The translations under genes were made by a program, and so were the position numbers. Below, piece after piece: positions 1 to 10,385 of a stretch of DNA of 64,000 bases (positions are counted from its first letter, which is position 1; each line of letters opens with the position of its first letter). The notes beneath the pieces were generated by a model that was not told the origin of the DNA, searched no databases, and saw only the letters and a program-made list of their open reading frames with translations. The stretch is from contig OX638132.1 in NCBI GenBank assembly GCA_951804985.1, positions 27,858,440 to 27,922,439 on the forward strand, written 5' to 3'. This DNA is from Dryomyza anilis. Taxonomy: Eukaryota > Arthropoda > Insecta > Diptera > Dryomyzidae.

Positions 1-1174
1 GAGTATTCACATTTCATGCCGAAATGCTATTCTGATCTGAAGGAATCTGGTGTCAGCGAATCAACGGCACTTACTCAAAAGTTAAGCAATGGCACTGTTC
101 TGTATAAAAACCAAAGACTCGCTATACTGGTATCCAGCACTAGTTGGACCGCCGATGAAGATTTTGGCATTTTACTTAAAGCACTTGAAGGTATTTAGAT
201 CGCTTCTACATTTTTAAACCGCTTGAAATTGCTTGCTCTTTAAACCTTTTTATTTGCAAAGGTTTCTTTGTACGCGATTTCGTCAATTTTGCAGTGTTTC
301 GGACATCCCTGCACAGTTTTTTTTAATAAAATATCGCGCATCAATTCATTTATTTTTGCAGAATAGTTAATAGTTAAAATGCATTTTTTTCTTAAACTAA
401 GTGCTTCAGTACATAAAAAAGTTTTACAATCACAATCCGTGGGCACCAGTTAAAAAATGAACCAGTTAACTAACTTTAATCGTTGAGAAGTAATCGCAAC
501 TCAACTTCGTAAAAATTACATATAAAAAATGTTAAACAATTTATAGTAAACCATAAATAACGTAAATTTCAGTGCTACAATTACTATTGGTGTATTTTTG
601 TTTCAGAGTATGAAAAAACAGCTGTCCAGCAACCGAACTCTTTTCCCACCATATTATGTATCATTACTGGCAAAGGTCCTCAAAAAGAACATTACGACGA
701 ACAAATTGCCAAATTGAAATGGACGAAAGTGGCTATAATTACACCTTGGCTGGAAACAGAAGACTATCCCAAAGTTCTGGCATCTGCGGACTTAGGTGTA
801 TGTCTGCATTGGAGCTCGAGTGGTCTAGATCTGCCCATGAAAGTGGTTGATATGTTTGGCTGCGGGCTACCTGTTTGTGCTCACAACTTTAAATGGTACA
901 TCATTTTGCAAGTTCATTTGTGGCATTTTAGTAATTACAATTTTGCATTTTTAGTTTAAATGAACTCGTCGTACATGGCCAAAATGGTTTTGTTTTTGAT
1001 AACTATAAGGAGCTCGCTGATCAGCTTAAGTTCTGGTTCGAGAATTTCCCAAGCAATCCGAGCTTATTGGAATCAAAGGAAATATTTCGTAAAAATCTTC
1101 AAGAATTTCAGTCATTGCGCTGGCGTGAAAATTGGAATACGAACGCTTTGCCTATTTTGAACTCATTTATTTAA
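1..1174 (+). CDS. Alg1: ALG1, beta-1,4-mannosyltransferase, C-terminal part
   Basis: Chitobiosyldiphosphodolichol beta-mannosyltransferase adds the first mannose to the dolichol-linked chitobiose core on the cytosolic face of the ER. Three exons are visible: 1-190 (cut by the window edge), 607-895 and 955-1174, all with GT-AG introns and joined in frame. The first exon has the segment [20 protein letters not shown]. The second has the GT33-family stretch [20 protein letters not shown], part of the nucleotide-sugar binding lobe. The protein ends in [12 protein letters not shown]. The N-terminal membrane anchor and first Rossmann lobe lie outside the window. A poly(A) signal AATAAA sits at 1257-1262. 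The family call is firm. Confidence 0.93.
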
Positions 1175-1376
1175 GAACAATGATGACTTAAAGAATTGCA
1201 TTGCACAGCATTTGTCGTTTCATTCTAAAATAATGTAAACCCATTTTTTAACATACAATAAAGTTTTTTCTTATTTTGTAATTTCTTCATAAAAATATAA
1301 ATTCATTTATTTAATTCGGTTTTTCGTGCACGTTTGTTGTGATAATAAACATTAAAAATACAACATAATAAAACAT

Positions 1377-1723
1377 CTATTTTCTGCAAATAGGACACTT
1401 ACTCCCGTTTTTTTCACAGAGATCCTTATAGCAATCTTTATGCAAGGCATGGCCGCAATTCAAATATTTCATAGACGAGGATATCATCAGATTTAGGCAA
1501 ATGGTGCAAGTATCACCAGGTTGTCTGTTATTTAAGAATAGTAAAAAAAATTGCAAAAAAAAGATACAAAAAAAAGATTACAAAAATGGAAATTTGCTTA
1601 CGCTGTGTATTCTTGCTTATCCCTCCTACACTCAGTGTATGCGATGGGTTTAGGTCGCAATAGTAAATATGCAATAATTCCCAGACCAACACCGATCATA
1701 ATTTGTATAATTGGTACCGTCAT
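1377..1723 (-). CDS. Small membrane-anchored RING-type protein, 89 aa
   Basis: Two exons on the minus strand, 1602-1723 (start codon CAT at 1721-1723) and 1377-1524, give exactly 90 codons with the stop. Residues about 4-22 are hydrophobic (PIIQIMIGVGLGIIAYLLL) and look like an N-terminal membrane anchor. The second exon is one zinc-binding RING: CTIC, then CGHALHKDC, then CPIC close to the C terminus. The ligand order fits a RING-H2 type E3 ubiquitin ligase, anchored with the RING in the cytosol. It lies tail to tail with ALG1, about 200 bp apart. I do not recognise the orthologue; ligase activity is inferred from the fold only. Confidence 0.75.
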
Positions 1724-1924
1724 CCTATTCTAATAGTTTTACAATACAATCAATGGACAAATAGCGAAATGTAATCAGTTTCTGTTATTGTTATAATTCG
1801 TATCATTTTTCTGCAATGACAGGGTTGTAATCCACCAGGGTTTAAAAGAACCAAAACTTCAAGTGCTTTCAAAGAAAAGTACTATATAATGAAGTTATTT
1901 AGTACTAGTTTTTCTTATAACCAT

Positions 1925-1964
1925 CCCAGCAAGAACACTACTTGTCATATGAGCAGTAATATTA
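1925..1964 (-). mobile_element. End fragment of the CCCAGCAAGA TIR element
   Basis: About 40 bp match, in reverse complement, the right end of the TIR elements at 14582-15577 and 43045-43833: they share CCCAGCAAGAA followed by the CATATGAGCAGTAATATTA stretch. Only the terminus is present, so it is a truncated copy. Confidence 0.6.
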
Positions 1965-2180
1965 CAACCCAGCTAACGCCAGAGTTCAAGTTACACTCAG
2001 GCTCCAGTATCTTGAATCATACTTGAATGTTTTGATTTTATTTCAAAAGTTCCTTCAAGTTCTGATATATATTTTTTTTAATAAAGCAACCCATTTATTT
2101 AGTTCAAAACAAAATAATATTGGTATTGTCAACGTATATTGGGACTTCGTCAGGACGATAGGTGATTAAGTTGACGATGA

Positions 2181-2402
2181 TTAATTTGCAATTTCCAATG
2201 CACAACCTCCACCTATCAGGAGCACAATAACCGACGATCTGTTACGTCTGAACGGCCGAAAAGTCATATATTCGATTGTTTCTCCATTACTGTATGCCGC
2301 CACTAAAGACATGGACATTTCTCGGTCAGCAAGCTGTGAATAGCATTGCGACAATGCAGCATAGCGTATATCCATGCACGTTCCACAGTTGCAGCGATTC
2401 TA
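2181..2402 (-). other. Exon-like open frame, unknown
   Basis: A minus-strand frame runs from an acceptor-like TACACTAG just above 2402 to a stop at 2181. It starts with a cysteine cluster (NRCNCGTCMDIRYAAL), contains an FRPFRRNRSS stretch and ends SVIVLLIGGGCALEIAN. Composition is protein-like, not simple repeat. No domain was recognised and no upstream exon was found. It could be a last exon of an unseen gene, a gene relic or chance. Confidence 0.25.
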
Positions 2403-2737
2403 GTGTAAAATAAATATACAGACCAAGCTGGAGGTTCATCGCGGTTCCATCGAGTTATGCGAAATTGTTTTTTATGTTAATTGTATTTTGATATTTGATA
2501 TCTGTTGAATTGTAATATTAAAAACTTATCAATATATTTGCACTTTTTTATTGCAAAAAAGAAGAGCCATTTTCCAAATTCATTCATTTCAGAGCGTTTT
2601 CAGAAGCATTTTTGAATAAAAAAACTAATCTTATAAGATTCAGCTACAAGAGCATTATTAGCTTACTTTTAGGCTCATTTGATAGATTGTTTTTAGGCTC
2701 CGCTTTTTAAGGACCACAATTTTGAAGTGCAAGGATA

Positions 2738-3063
2738 ATGACCACGGGCCACATGTTACCGTTTGAAAATTACAACTTAATTTTTCTAAAAGCTTGTTTT
2801 ATTAGCTTTAAAACGAGCCGGAGTTTCTAGCATTTCTAGTTCAAGAGATATTTAAATATGAACAACAGTACAAAAGTGATTTTTGGCACTTTTTTCCAAC
2901 TTTGAGCCACTGTATCTCTGGAAGTAGTGGTCGGAAAAAATAAAAAAAAAATCTTTAGTGCATGTCTCGATACCCTTTATCAGTTGCCAAAAGTTCATTA
3001 AGATCGAAAAGGTAAAATCTCAAATTAGACTTTTTTTGGTCGATTTGGTGTGGAATGGCCCAT
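2738..3063. repeat. Dispersed repeat, copy A
   Basis: It shares a long diverged match with 46140-46440 on the opposite strand: landmarks are AAGGATAATGACCACGGGCC, CCACTGTATCTCTGGAAGTA and GTGGTCGGAAAAAATAAA. The tail (GGTCGATTTGGTGTGGAATG) matches 46614-46640 in the same orientation, so one copy was rearranged. No coding capacity is visible. Confidence 0.7.
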
Positions 3064-3176
3064 ATATATATTATTTATTAATTATTTACAAACACATGTT
3101 TTTAATTCAAAATGTTTTGTGTGAAATATTTGACAACAAACGCAAATACCGCAGAAATTGAAAATATGAACAGATA

Positions 3177-3276
3177 GCAGCTGCTGACTGCCATCTGTGG
3201 TTAGAACCTATAAACACAAGTACCCAAATACATTTGTGTTTATGGGTTCTAACAACAGATGGCAGCCAGCAGCTGG
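3177..3276. repeat. Long imperfect hairpin
   Basis: Two arms of about 42 bp face each other across a ~14 bp loop. The left arm reads GCAGCTGCTGACTGCCATCT and on to CCTATAAACACAA; the right arm is its reverse complement with a few mismatches, ending GGCAGCCAGCAGCTG. Few mismatches and a short loop suggest a young palindromic insertion or selection on the hairpin. Confidence 0.75.
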
Positions 3277-3869
3277 GAAACATAGCAAAACAAAGCCAAC
3301 GCTAATTTACTTGTCTGTCCCGTAATCTGCAGTGGAGAATCAGCAGTTGCTTTTGTTATTGTTTGCAAAGGTTGTGTTAGTTCAACTTCTTCACTAAAAT
3401 TATAATTATTATTAACAAATGAACAAATTTGTAGTGTTACAGTTACATCTATTTATTATCACTACATAAAATAATGCATACATTGGAGCATTCAATTATT
3501 GATATTTATCATGTTGATAAGTGTCTTTAGTTAATTTAAACTATTTAATTAGTGTATTTAATCAATTTTATCGTAATTAAAGTAATGTAAAAAAGAAATC
3601 TAAACGAATTTTGTGCTCCAAAACTGGCATGCATTTCCCATATAAATCGAATACGACGGAGTACAAAGTCGTCAGCGTATTTATACATTTTCTGTACGCT
3701 CTTTATACGCTTGACATTCGCAAAAGATAAGAAAAACAATAATCACGGTTGAAATTGACATAAAGTACTATTCGTTTGTACCGGTACTTAGGTCTGAATA
3801 TTTCGTACTGAAAAAATTAAAACGTACTGAAAATAGTTGGAAAGTACGAACTTATGCTACTCTCGCTGT

Positions 3870-4090
3870 GCGTGTTATATTTGTACTCAAAGTTTATTGC
3901 CGAATCCGAACGGCGGATGAGAGCTTTTCATAGGCAATGGTTTTACTCTCGTAGGTTTGCCATTTATTGACGAGAGGTAGCGCGGTATAGAAAAATGTTT
4001 CTATGAAAAGATGTTGTTAGCCCAGTCCAGGCTTGAACGGGGACCTTTCGGCTCGCAGTCCAACGCTCTAACCACTGAGCTACCGCGGAT
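3870..4090 (-). mobile_element. tRNA-derived SINE, copy 1
   Basis: Read on the minus strand, the head is tRNA-like: an A-box segment GGTAGCTCAGTGGTTAGAGC, an anticodon-arm region TTGGACTGCGAGCCGAAAGG, and a B-box GTTCAAGCCTGG. The acceptor ends do not pair, so it is not a working tRNA gene. A body follows (TTTCATAGAAACA, TATACCGCGCTACCTCTCG, CGTTCGGATTCGGC) that recurs at 27583 and 41229. RNA polymerase III internal promoter boxes are intact in this copy. Confidence 0.8.
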
Positions 4091-4582
4091 ACTATTTAAA
4101 TATAATTAAGATAATTATATTTAACTCGCCCCCTGTCGATCAGTTCTGTTAAAAAATGAAAGATCTAAAGTTCATTTCGAATTTCGGAAAACTTTCAAAA
4201 ATTAGTTCGTATTTAATGGGTGCTAGAATTGGCTAAAAAAGGCTCTTCCGATAAAAATTCAACTTCGGCTCAAAGCCGCCGCCGCCGACGACGAAAATTA
4301 TTGCTCGGCGGTGGAGTCTTCGGTGGCAGCTCTGTTCGACGCCGACTGAAAATTATTCATAATTTTTCAGAAACTGAAAAAAATATAAAATATAATTTTA
4401 TTTTAATAAAATATCTGTATTAAGTTATACTGTAGATATTCTCAAAGAGTAATTAGAGAAAAGTTTGTTGAAAGTGTTTAAATAATTGATTTGCATTACA
4501 AAAATCGATTTCTGATTGTTCACTAAAAAAAAAAAATATATATATAGTAGAAATTGTTATTCCGTCGAATAATTTCGTAGCT

Positions 4583-5778
4583 ATGGATCATTCAATGCAT
4601 ACAGAACGAAGCATCCATGAAATGCTAAAGGATACTCCACCCATGAATGAGAGTGATAGTGCTATACACACCGGTACAGAGGGGAGGCCGTTCAAACCAA
4701 ATAGTTTGCCATTGCGAAACCATTCGGGCAAGTTGGAAGTTCCGAAAATACAATTACAAATGTTTAATTCGCTTGTTGTGTTTCAGCTCCTGCTACGCCG
4801 ATGACACCGACAAGTCCACAAAACGGAATAGACGCAAGTATCATACGATCAGGTGCGTCTAAAATAGATACCATTAAGAACTGGAGTATATCGACATACA
4901 AATGTACACGTCAAATAATGCTCGAGAAGCTCGGAAAGTCCCAGCGGACCGTTGACTCGGAATTGGAGGCTCAAATTGAACAATTGCGAGAAACTCAACG
5001 AAAATATTTATCCATATTGCGTTTGACTCGAGCATTCAGTTCGCATTTTCATCATGTTGTAGTGACGCAGCATGCTTTAGCTGAGGCCTTTTCAGATTTG
5101 GCACAAAAAAGTCCAGAGCTACAGGAAGAATTTACATGCAACTCCGAGACACAAAGAAATCTGACAAAAAATGGTGAACTTTTGCTGAACGCATTAAATT
5201 TCTTTATTTCATCGGTAAACACATTGTGTAATAAAACCATCGATGATACGTTGCTTACTATACGACAATATGAAATTGCAAGGTAGTTAGAAAATCTTTC
5301 TAAACTCTGACATGTATTCCATTGATTTTTATTTATATTAAAGAGTGGAATTCGATGCTTATCGCATGGATTTAGAGAATTCAAAGCCTGAATTACCACA
5401 AAGTCCTGTGTCGGAAGAGGCACAAAAGAATTATGGGCGTCACAAAGAACTCTATGAAAAACTAAGAGCAGATGTTGCTATAAAAATGCAATTTTTAGAT
5501 GAGAACAGGGTAATTACTTTCAAAAAGTATTTTATTGCAATTAACACAAAAAATATTTCATGCAGATCAAAGTAATGCATAAACAACTGGTTTTGCTCCA
5601 CAATGCAATTGCTGCTTACTTTTCTGGAAATGCGGTGGCACTTGAAAGCACGCTGAAACAATTTAATATTAAGGTACATAATTCAATGTTACATATTAAT
5701 CTAAAAATTTAATATTTTATGCAGAATTTACAGCTCAAATCACCCAACTCTGTAACAGGTTCCTGGTTGGAACAGTAG
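4583..5778 (+). CDS. Arfip: Arfaptin (AH/BAR-domain protein)
   Basis: Arfaptins bind Arf/Arl/Rac GTPases and curved trans-Golgi membranes through a crescent AH (BAR-like) dimer. Exons: 4583-4673, 4787-5282, 5344-5509, 5566-5673 and 5725-5778, about 304 aa. The AH domain covers most of exons 2-4, with [64 protein letters not shown] and [10 protein letters not shown]. It ends SWLEQ, as family members end in SWLEEQ-like tails. The first donor is uncertain: a GT at 4674 keeps frame with exon 2, but other GTs exist in the 4640-4750 region. The family call does not depend on this. Confidence 0.92.
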
Positions 5779-6321
5779 TATCATTTAAAATGCACTACAT
5801 ATACAATTACTGCATTCCGAACATAATTAGCAACACGCAAATATTTTTTGATTCATTCGCCATCTTTAAACGAAACTATAGCAAGAGTTAAAACGTACGT
5901 ATTCTGTATTTATAAGAGCGTTTATATATATATATAAAAAAATAATAACATTTTATAAGAGTTCATTACGCAATGCTATATATCTAAAGTAACATCCACC
6001 CATCCAATAGTTCTTGGTGAAAAAATTAAAAATAAATAAAACAACTATAATATTAGGATATAGAAAAACATGTGTAGATGACTACACAAGATTGATATAT
6101 ATTTAGTTTTAAAATTACAAAATAACGTCTTATTTTTCATACAAGAGAACGTATACTCAGAAAAAATAGTCAATAGGATAAATTAGTATTTTAATCGGAA
6201 AATACCATTAAATACTAGAAAATACCATGACATTGCCATTGAGTTTATATGAAAACATTTATTTTTTGTATACTATTAAATTAATAATTGTCCTATTGAC
6301 CAATTTTAATGGTATTTGAGG

Positions 6322-7038
6322 CTGACAATGGGAAATCATGATTTCGAATCGAGAAATGCTCTATTGGATGAGAAAATCGAAGTGAAGAATTTTCAGCGAA
6401 ATACGAATATGGGAAATGGACCCGCCGGGACCTCAAAGTAGCGTTTTCGTACCTAAATCGACAATTTTAAAATTGTATTGAAATTATGTCTCTCAAACAC
6501 ATTAAACTAAAAAAGTGGATAAGTCATCAGTTGGAAAATTTTATTAGCTTTTCAACAAACTATAAATATAAAAAATTGGATAAAAAATACAGAAGCATTG
6601 ATTATTTTAATAGGCATCCTTCGTTTTGTTCTAAAAAGGTTTGAGATGGTCATCTACTTTTAAGATTATTTTTTTTCGGGCCAGGCGCAACTGATAAAAA
6701 TAAAAAACGAAGGATGCCTGTTTAAATAATCACAGCACCTGTATTTTGTATCCGATTTATTTCATTTATAGTTTGTTGAAAAGCTAATAAAATTTTCCAA
6801 GAGATGACATATCCACATTTTTAGTTTATTGCGTTTGAGGGACGTCATTTAAATTCAATTTTGAAATTGTTGATTTAGGTACGAAAACACTTATTTGAGG
6901 TCCCGGCGGGTCCATTTCCATTATTCGGATTCCGCTGAAAATTCTCCACATCGATTTTCTCATTCAATAGAGCATTTCTAGGGGTGACTTTCAAAATCAA
7001 ATTCGATGATTTTTTTTTCATACAAAGTCATTGTCAGT
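6322..7038. mobile_element. Foldback/palindromic element
   Basis: The left arm (6322 to about 6630) and right arm (about 6703 to 7038) are diverged reverse complements around a ~70 bp loop. Landmark pairs: GACAATG at 6323 with CATTGTC at 7029; GGACCCGCCGGGACCTCAAA (6419) with TTTGAGGTCCCGGCGGGTCC (6895); GGCATCCTTCGTTTT (6613) with AAAACGAAGGATGCC (6704). No open frame of note. A transcript through it would fold into a ~300 bp duplex. Confidence 0.8.
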
Positions 7039-7686
7039 CTAATGCACTTATTTGAGTCCACTAACTAATTCATATATATTTTTTATTTGCAAAAGCAGTA
7101 TTCAGTCATAGATCGTTTGAATAAAAAAAATACTTCGAAGTTCAAATGTTATATTTTCAGTATTTTTTTTTTAGTTTTACTAAATGGAAACTTTTGTTTG
7201 AAAATATATTAAAATAATTGCTTAGATATTTTACATTTATGTTATGCTAATTATTGGAGTTTCGACAAAAACGATACTGAATAGCTGGAAAACTAAAAAG
7301 ATCAAATCACGACGATTGCACAGAACAAGGTTATAAAATATTCTGATTCTAATTCTTTTTTGTTTTAAGTTTTCTGACATTACTTTGGATTCTTATATTA
7401 TTTTTACAGTTGCACAAATATTAAAAATGCAATTTTAAGCATTGACGGATTTGGTAATTTGAAGTAATAACAAAATTTTAAAAATCATTTAAAAAATGTG
7501 ACATCATTTACCGTCAGAAATATTAGGATTAATTGATGTTGTCTTTTGATTTTAATTAATTAATATTCTTTGAATTTCTTATTAAATATTTTTTAAGAAA
7601 CTCCTCGTTTAAAATTGTCAATGCAACATTGATATTTCTGACGTGGAATTAACTAAATATATATTTTTTTTTTAATTATTTGAGAT

Positions 7687-7925
7687 CGTCGTTGTAGAAC
7701 TAAAAGTCACCAACTACATTTTCAAAACGCCAATTGTTCATTTACAAATATCTTTTTATTTCTTTAAATTTTTGAACGATGAGCTCAATATTTATACCAA
7801 ATGATAAGAAAATGTGAATCTATCAATTGGTATTTCAACTTTAAAAATGTATCAATAATTACCAACAAAGTTGAAATTTAAGATTTTCATAAAAATATAT
7901 TTGGTGACTTAGTTCTACAACGACG
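7687..7925. mobile_element. MITE with ~27 bp terminal inverted repeats
   Basis: The left end CGTCGTTGTAGAACTAAAAG and the right end CTTAGTTCTACAACGACG are near-perfect inverted repeats extending into a shared GTCACCAA. The flanks on both sides read AGAT, a possible 4 bp target duplication. About 240 bp, non-coding. Confidence 0.75.
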
Positions 7926-7981
7926 AGATTGTTTGAAAATAATCATACCCCCATAATGCATTTCCCCATGACAACAATATA

Positions 7982-8042
7982 TACAGTGTGTGACAATACT
8001 AAAGCAGAAGAAAATTTGTTTTTTTTTTTATCACACACTGTA
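7982..8042. mobile_element. 61 bp Tc1/mariner-like internal-deletion remnant
   Basis: TACAGTGTGTGA at the left and TCACACACTGTA at the right form perfect inverted ends bounded by TA. Only about 37 bp of T-rich spacer remains, so this looks like a collapsed Tc1/mariner-type element. Confidence 0.5.
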
Positions 8043-8170
8043 AATCGTTGAGTAATTTACTACGTGATATTTTGAATATATCTTTAACTGTTATTTTTAA
8101 ATGCAATCGATTATACATTTATTTAAATTTTATTTTGTTATGTAAGGTATTTAAATGTATCCCCTTATAA

Positions 8171-8314
8171 CGTATAACGAAACGAAATTCGTTTCGTCAA
8201 AAATTACAGTGACAGAATGTTTTTCAATTAAATAAATTAAAAAAGAAATGAACAAATAAAAAAATTCTGTCACTGTATTTTCTGACGAGACGAATTTCAT
8301 TTCGTTTTACATTA
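8171..8314. repeat. Inverted repeat with ~48 bp arms
   Basis: The left arm (AACGAAACGAAATTCGTTTC ... TACAGTGACAGAAT) pairs with the right arm (ATTCTGTCACTGTA ... GAATTTCATTTCGTTTTAC) over a ~45 bp AT-rich spacer. A few substitutions separate the arms. Probably a short palindromic MITE. Confidence 0.7.
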
Positions 8315-8529
8315 TATGGTAGTTAATCTTTCTGTTGATAACTTTACATCACCGAAATATTTGGCAGAGCTCTCTGTCTTCTGTGTCTATTATTAGTTGT
8401 AGAATATAGTATGTGCGAAACATAAAATGTATAAAATTTGGAATAAATCGTCCTGGCTGGAGAATACTTCAAGAGTATCAGACGGAAAGTGTTGATCAGA
8501 ACAAATCTTTGCAAGATATACCTGTACTT

Positions 8530-8695
8530 ATTCTCGAGCAGATAGAATCCCTTCTCTACTAAATGATTCCCTTTCTTATTTTTCTTAAAGAACGGCTATC
8601 AGCAGATCTTAAATATAGTTCGACTCATTACTGTTAGCATTCCATAGAGGTGTGTATTTTGCATTTGAAAATTTTTAGAAATAATCATCAAAACG
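8530..8695. repeat. Dispersed repeat shared with 51705-51925
   Basis: Diverged match, opposite strand, with landmarks AGCAGATAGAA, ACTAAATGATT and GACTCATTACTGTTAGCATT. The 51.7 kb copy has an extra ~50 bp internally. No coding signal. Confidence 0.6.
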
Positions 8696-9803
8696 ATACA
8701 ATATGCATGAAATTTTATTTAAATAGTTTTTCTTTCTTTAAAATTTGAATTTTAGTTATTTTCGCTTCTCTATCACCAAATCAATTTGAAGTGATATTTT
8801 ATCGAAAATATCGCCTGTCGAAAGTGCTATTAACATACTGACTTTCGACCAATTGTCAAGCTTCGAAATATGTGAAGTTATAACATCTTGCCACTGGAGG
8901 GATTCAAATTTTTTTATTGCTCAAGATTTTTTTTACTCATATTTTTTTACTAAAGCATTGCAGCATTGTGCGTAATTGTTGCGCATCACACCTGATACAA
9001 AATTATTTTGCAATATTTCTTTTTTTTATATTACTCGTAACATGTTACAGTTTCTGAAAAAAAAATAATTATTTGATAATGCCTCAAAGCAGATAATTAT
9101 TTTGAAATCGATGTGAGTATCGATCAACGACAAAAGTAATTGGAAATCTCAATTTTAAAATTTAGATAGTTAATTTAGTTATGAGTTCCTATTTAACATA
9201 ACTAAATTTTGTAACTTTCTTTTAATTTACGACAAATATTCTACATAATACACATTTTGTTTGCTGCAAGCAATTTATTTTACGTATTCATGTATCCATC
9301 TCATTTACTTATTAGTTCCTTTGAGTTATATCATAAACAAATATTAAAAACTCAGACATTCTTTAAATTATAAAACTAACAAATGTACCGAAAACATAAC
9401 TATCCTAAACATTAAGATTTATTTTGGCTTTAAAAAAATAAAGTGTTTACATATTAAATCGTCTAAAATTATATTTTAAGTGTGTCTATTAGTTGTCTGT
9501 GCAAGTTAACTTTTCGTTTGAACTTCTCAAACCAAATAATTAATAACACTCGAATGTATGAATCAGTATTCAACTTAAAAGTTAATATCATTTAACATTA
9601 GTTTTAAGATTTATGTCAAAATTTATTTAAATTTAAATGTATCAATTGTTTAATCTAGTCAACGTACATAATATATTTATATAAAAATACAAACAATGAA
9701 CTTTTTTTATCAATGTATAATAAAAAACAAAAACTATAAAAACTACTGTAAATAATAAAACTATTAAATAAAAGTTTAACAGATTCAAATCATATGAATC
9801 TCT

Positions 9804-10180
9804 TTAGTTTTTTTCCAACTTTAGGTTATTCAGTTTGTCGTTAAGCACTGATTCATCATCTTCTTCGGCCTTAAATTTATCCTACAACAATGAGATCATA
9901 TAAATCAATAATTCTCAAATGCATTATTGCATCCACTTACTGCGTCATATATCACTTTGACAATAAGCGAACAGCTAGGACAAGTGGCCACCTCTTCACC
10001 TTCCATCAACTCTTCCTAAAACAGAAAATGTGATTTAAATGTGTGTGATATACTCCGCAGTTTCTGCATTACCTTAGAGATTTGAAATCGATCCCCGCAC
10101 GGACACGGGTAGTAATACATTTCCTCTTCTTCGTCATATTCAAAGTCTTCTATTTCTACTTCGTCGTGATAAATACTCAT
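9804..10180 (-). CDS. Dph3: DPH3, diphthamide biosynthesis CSL zinc-finger protein, 86 aa
   Basis: DPH3 donates electrons to the DPH1-DPH2 radical enzyme that starts diphthamide formation on elongation factor 2, and is also called KTI11 for its Elongator role. Three exons: 10073-10180, 9941-10015, 9804-9881, all phase 0. The CSL-type zinc site is complete: CPC at residues 26-28 ([14 protein letters not shown]) and CPSC at 48-51 ([17 protein letters not shown]). The acidic N terminus [20 protein letters not shown] is typical. Length matches the family. Confidence 0.96.
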
Positions 10181-10385
10181 TACTGTAGCATTGGTATTTA
10201 ATCACATCAACGCACGTAATATTCTATGATGTTGAGTGTCGGAGCATGTGTTTACAGTGTTGAAATTGCTTCCATTTGGTACCATCAAGCTCAAACGTCA
10301 AAATGAAAATGACATTTCATGTGTTGCCATGTCTTTATATTCGAATATAGTTGCCAACCCAATTAAAAAAAAATGTACAAGGCAG

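Larger units (their letters stand above)
1724..4582. other. Intergenic stretch with repeat fragments
   Basis: No complete gene was recognised. It holds a fragment of the CCCAGCAAGA transposon end (1925-1964), an exon-like minus ORF (2181-2402), a dispersed repeat (2738-3063), a long hairpin (3177-3276) and a SINE (about 3870-4090). A GCCGCC-rich patch at 4267-4350 gives an arginine-rich ORF that looks non-coding. 1980-2090 and 3290-3860 show nothing I can name. Confidence 0.6.
5779..9803. other. Intergenic, inverted-repeat rich, no gene seen
   Basis: No credible coding region was found in these 4 kb. It contains a 0.7 kb palindrome (6322-7038), a MITE (7687-7925), a 61 bp TA-flanked inverted repeat (7982-8042), a 48 bp-arm hairpin (8171-8314) and a dispersed repeat (8530-8695). 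5779-6320 and 8700-9800 are AT-rich with nothing I can name. Confidence 0.65.

Noticed and set aside
4020..4090. tRNA gene on the minus strand
   Set aside because: A and B boxes are present, but acceptor-stem ends do not pair and the same sequence continues into a dispersed body found at two other loci; called a SINE.
4220..4423. 67 aa arginine-rich plus ORF
   Set aside because: Arises from a GCCGCC/CGACGA low-complexity patch next to the SINE; no protein-like region outside it.
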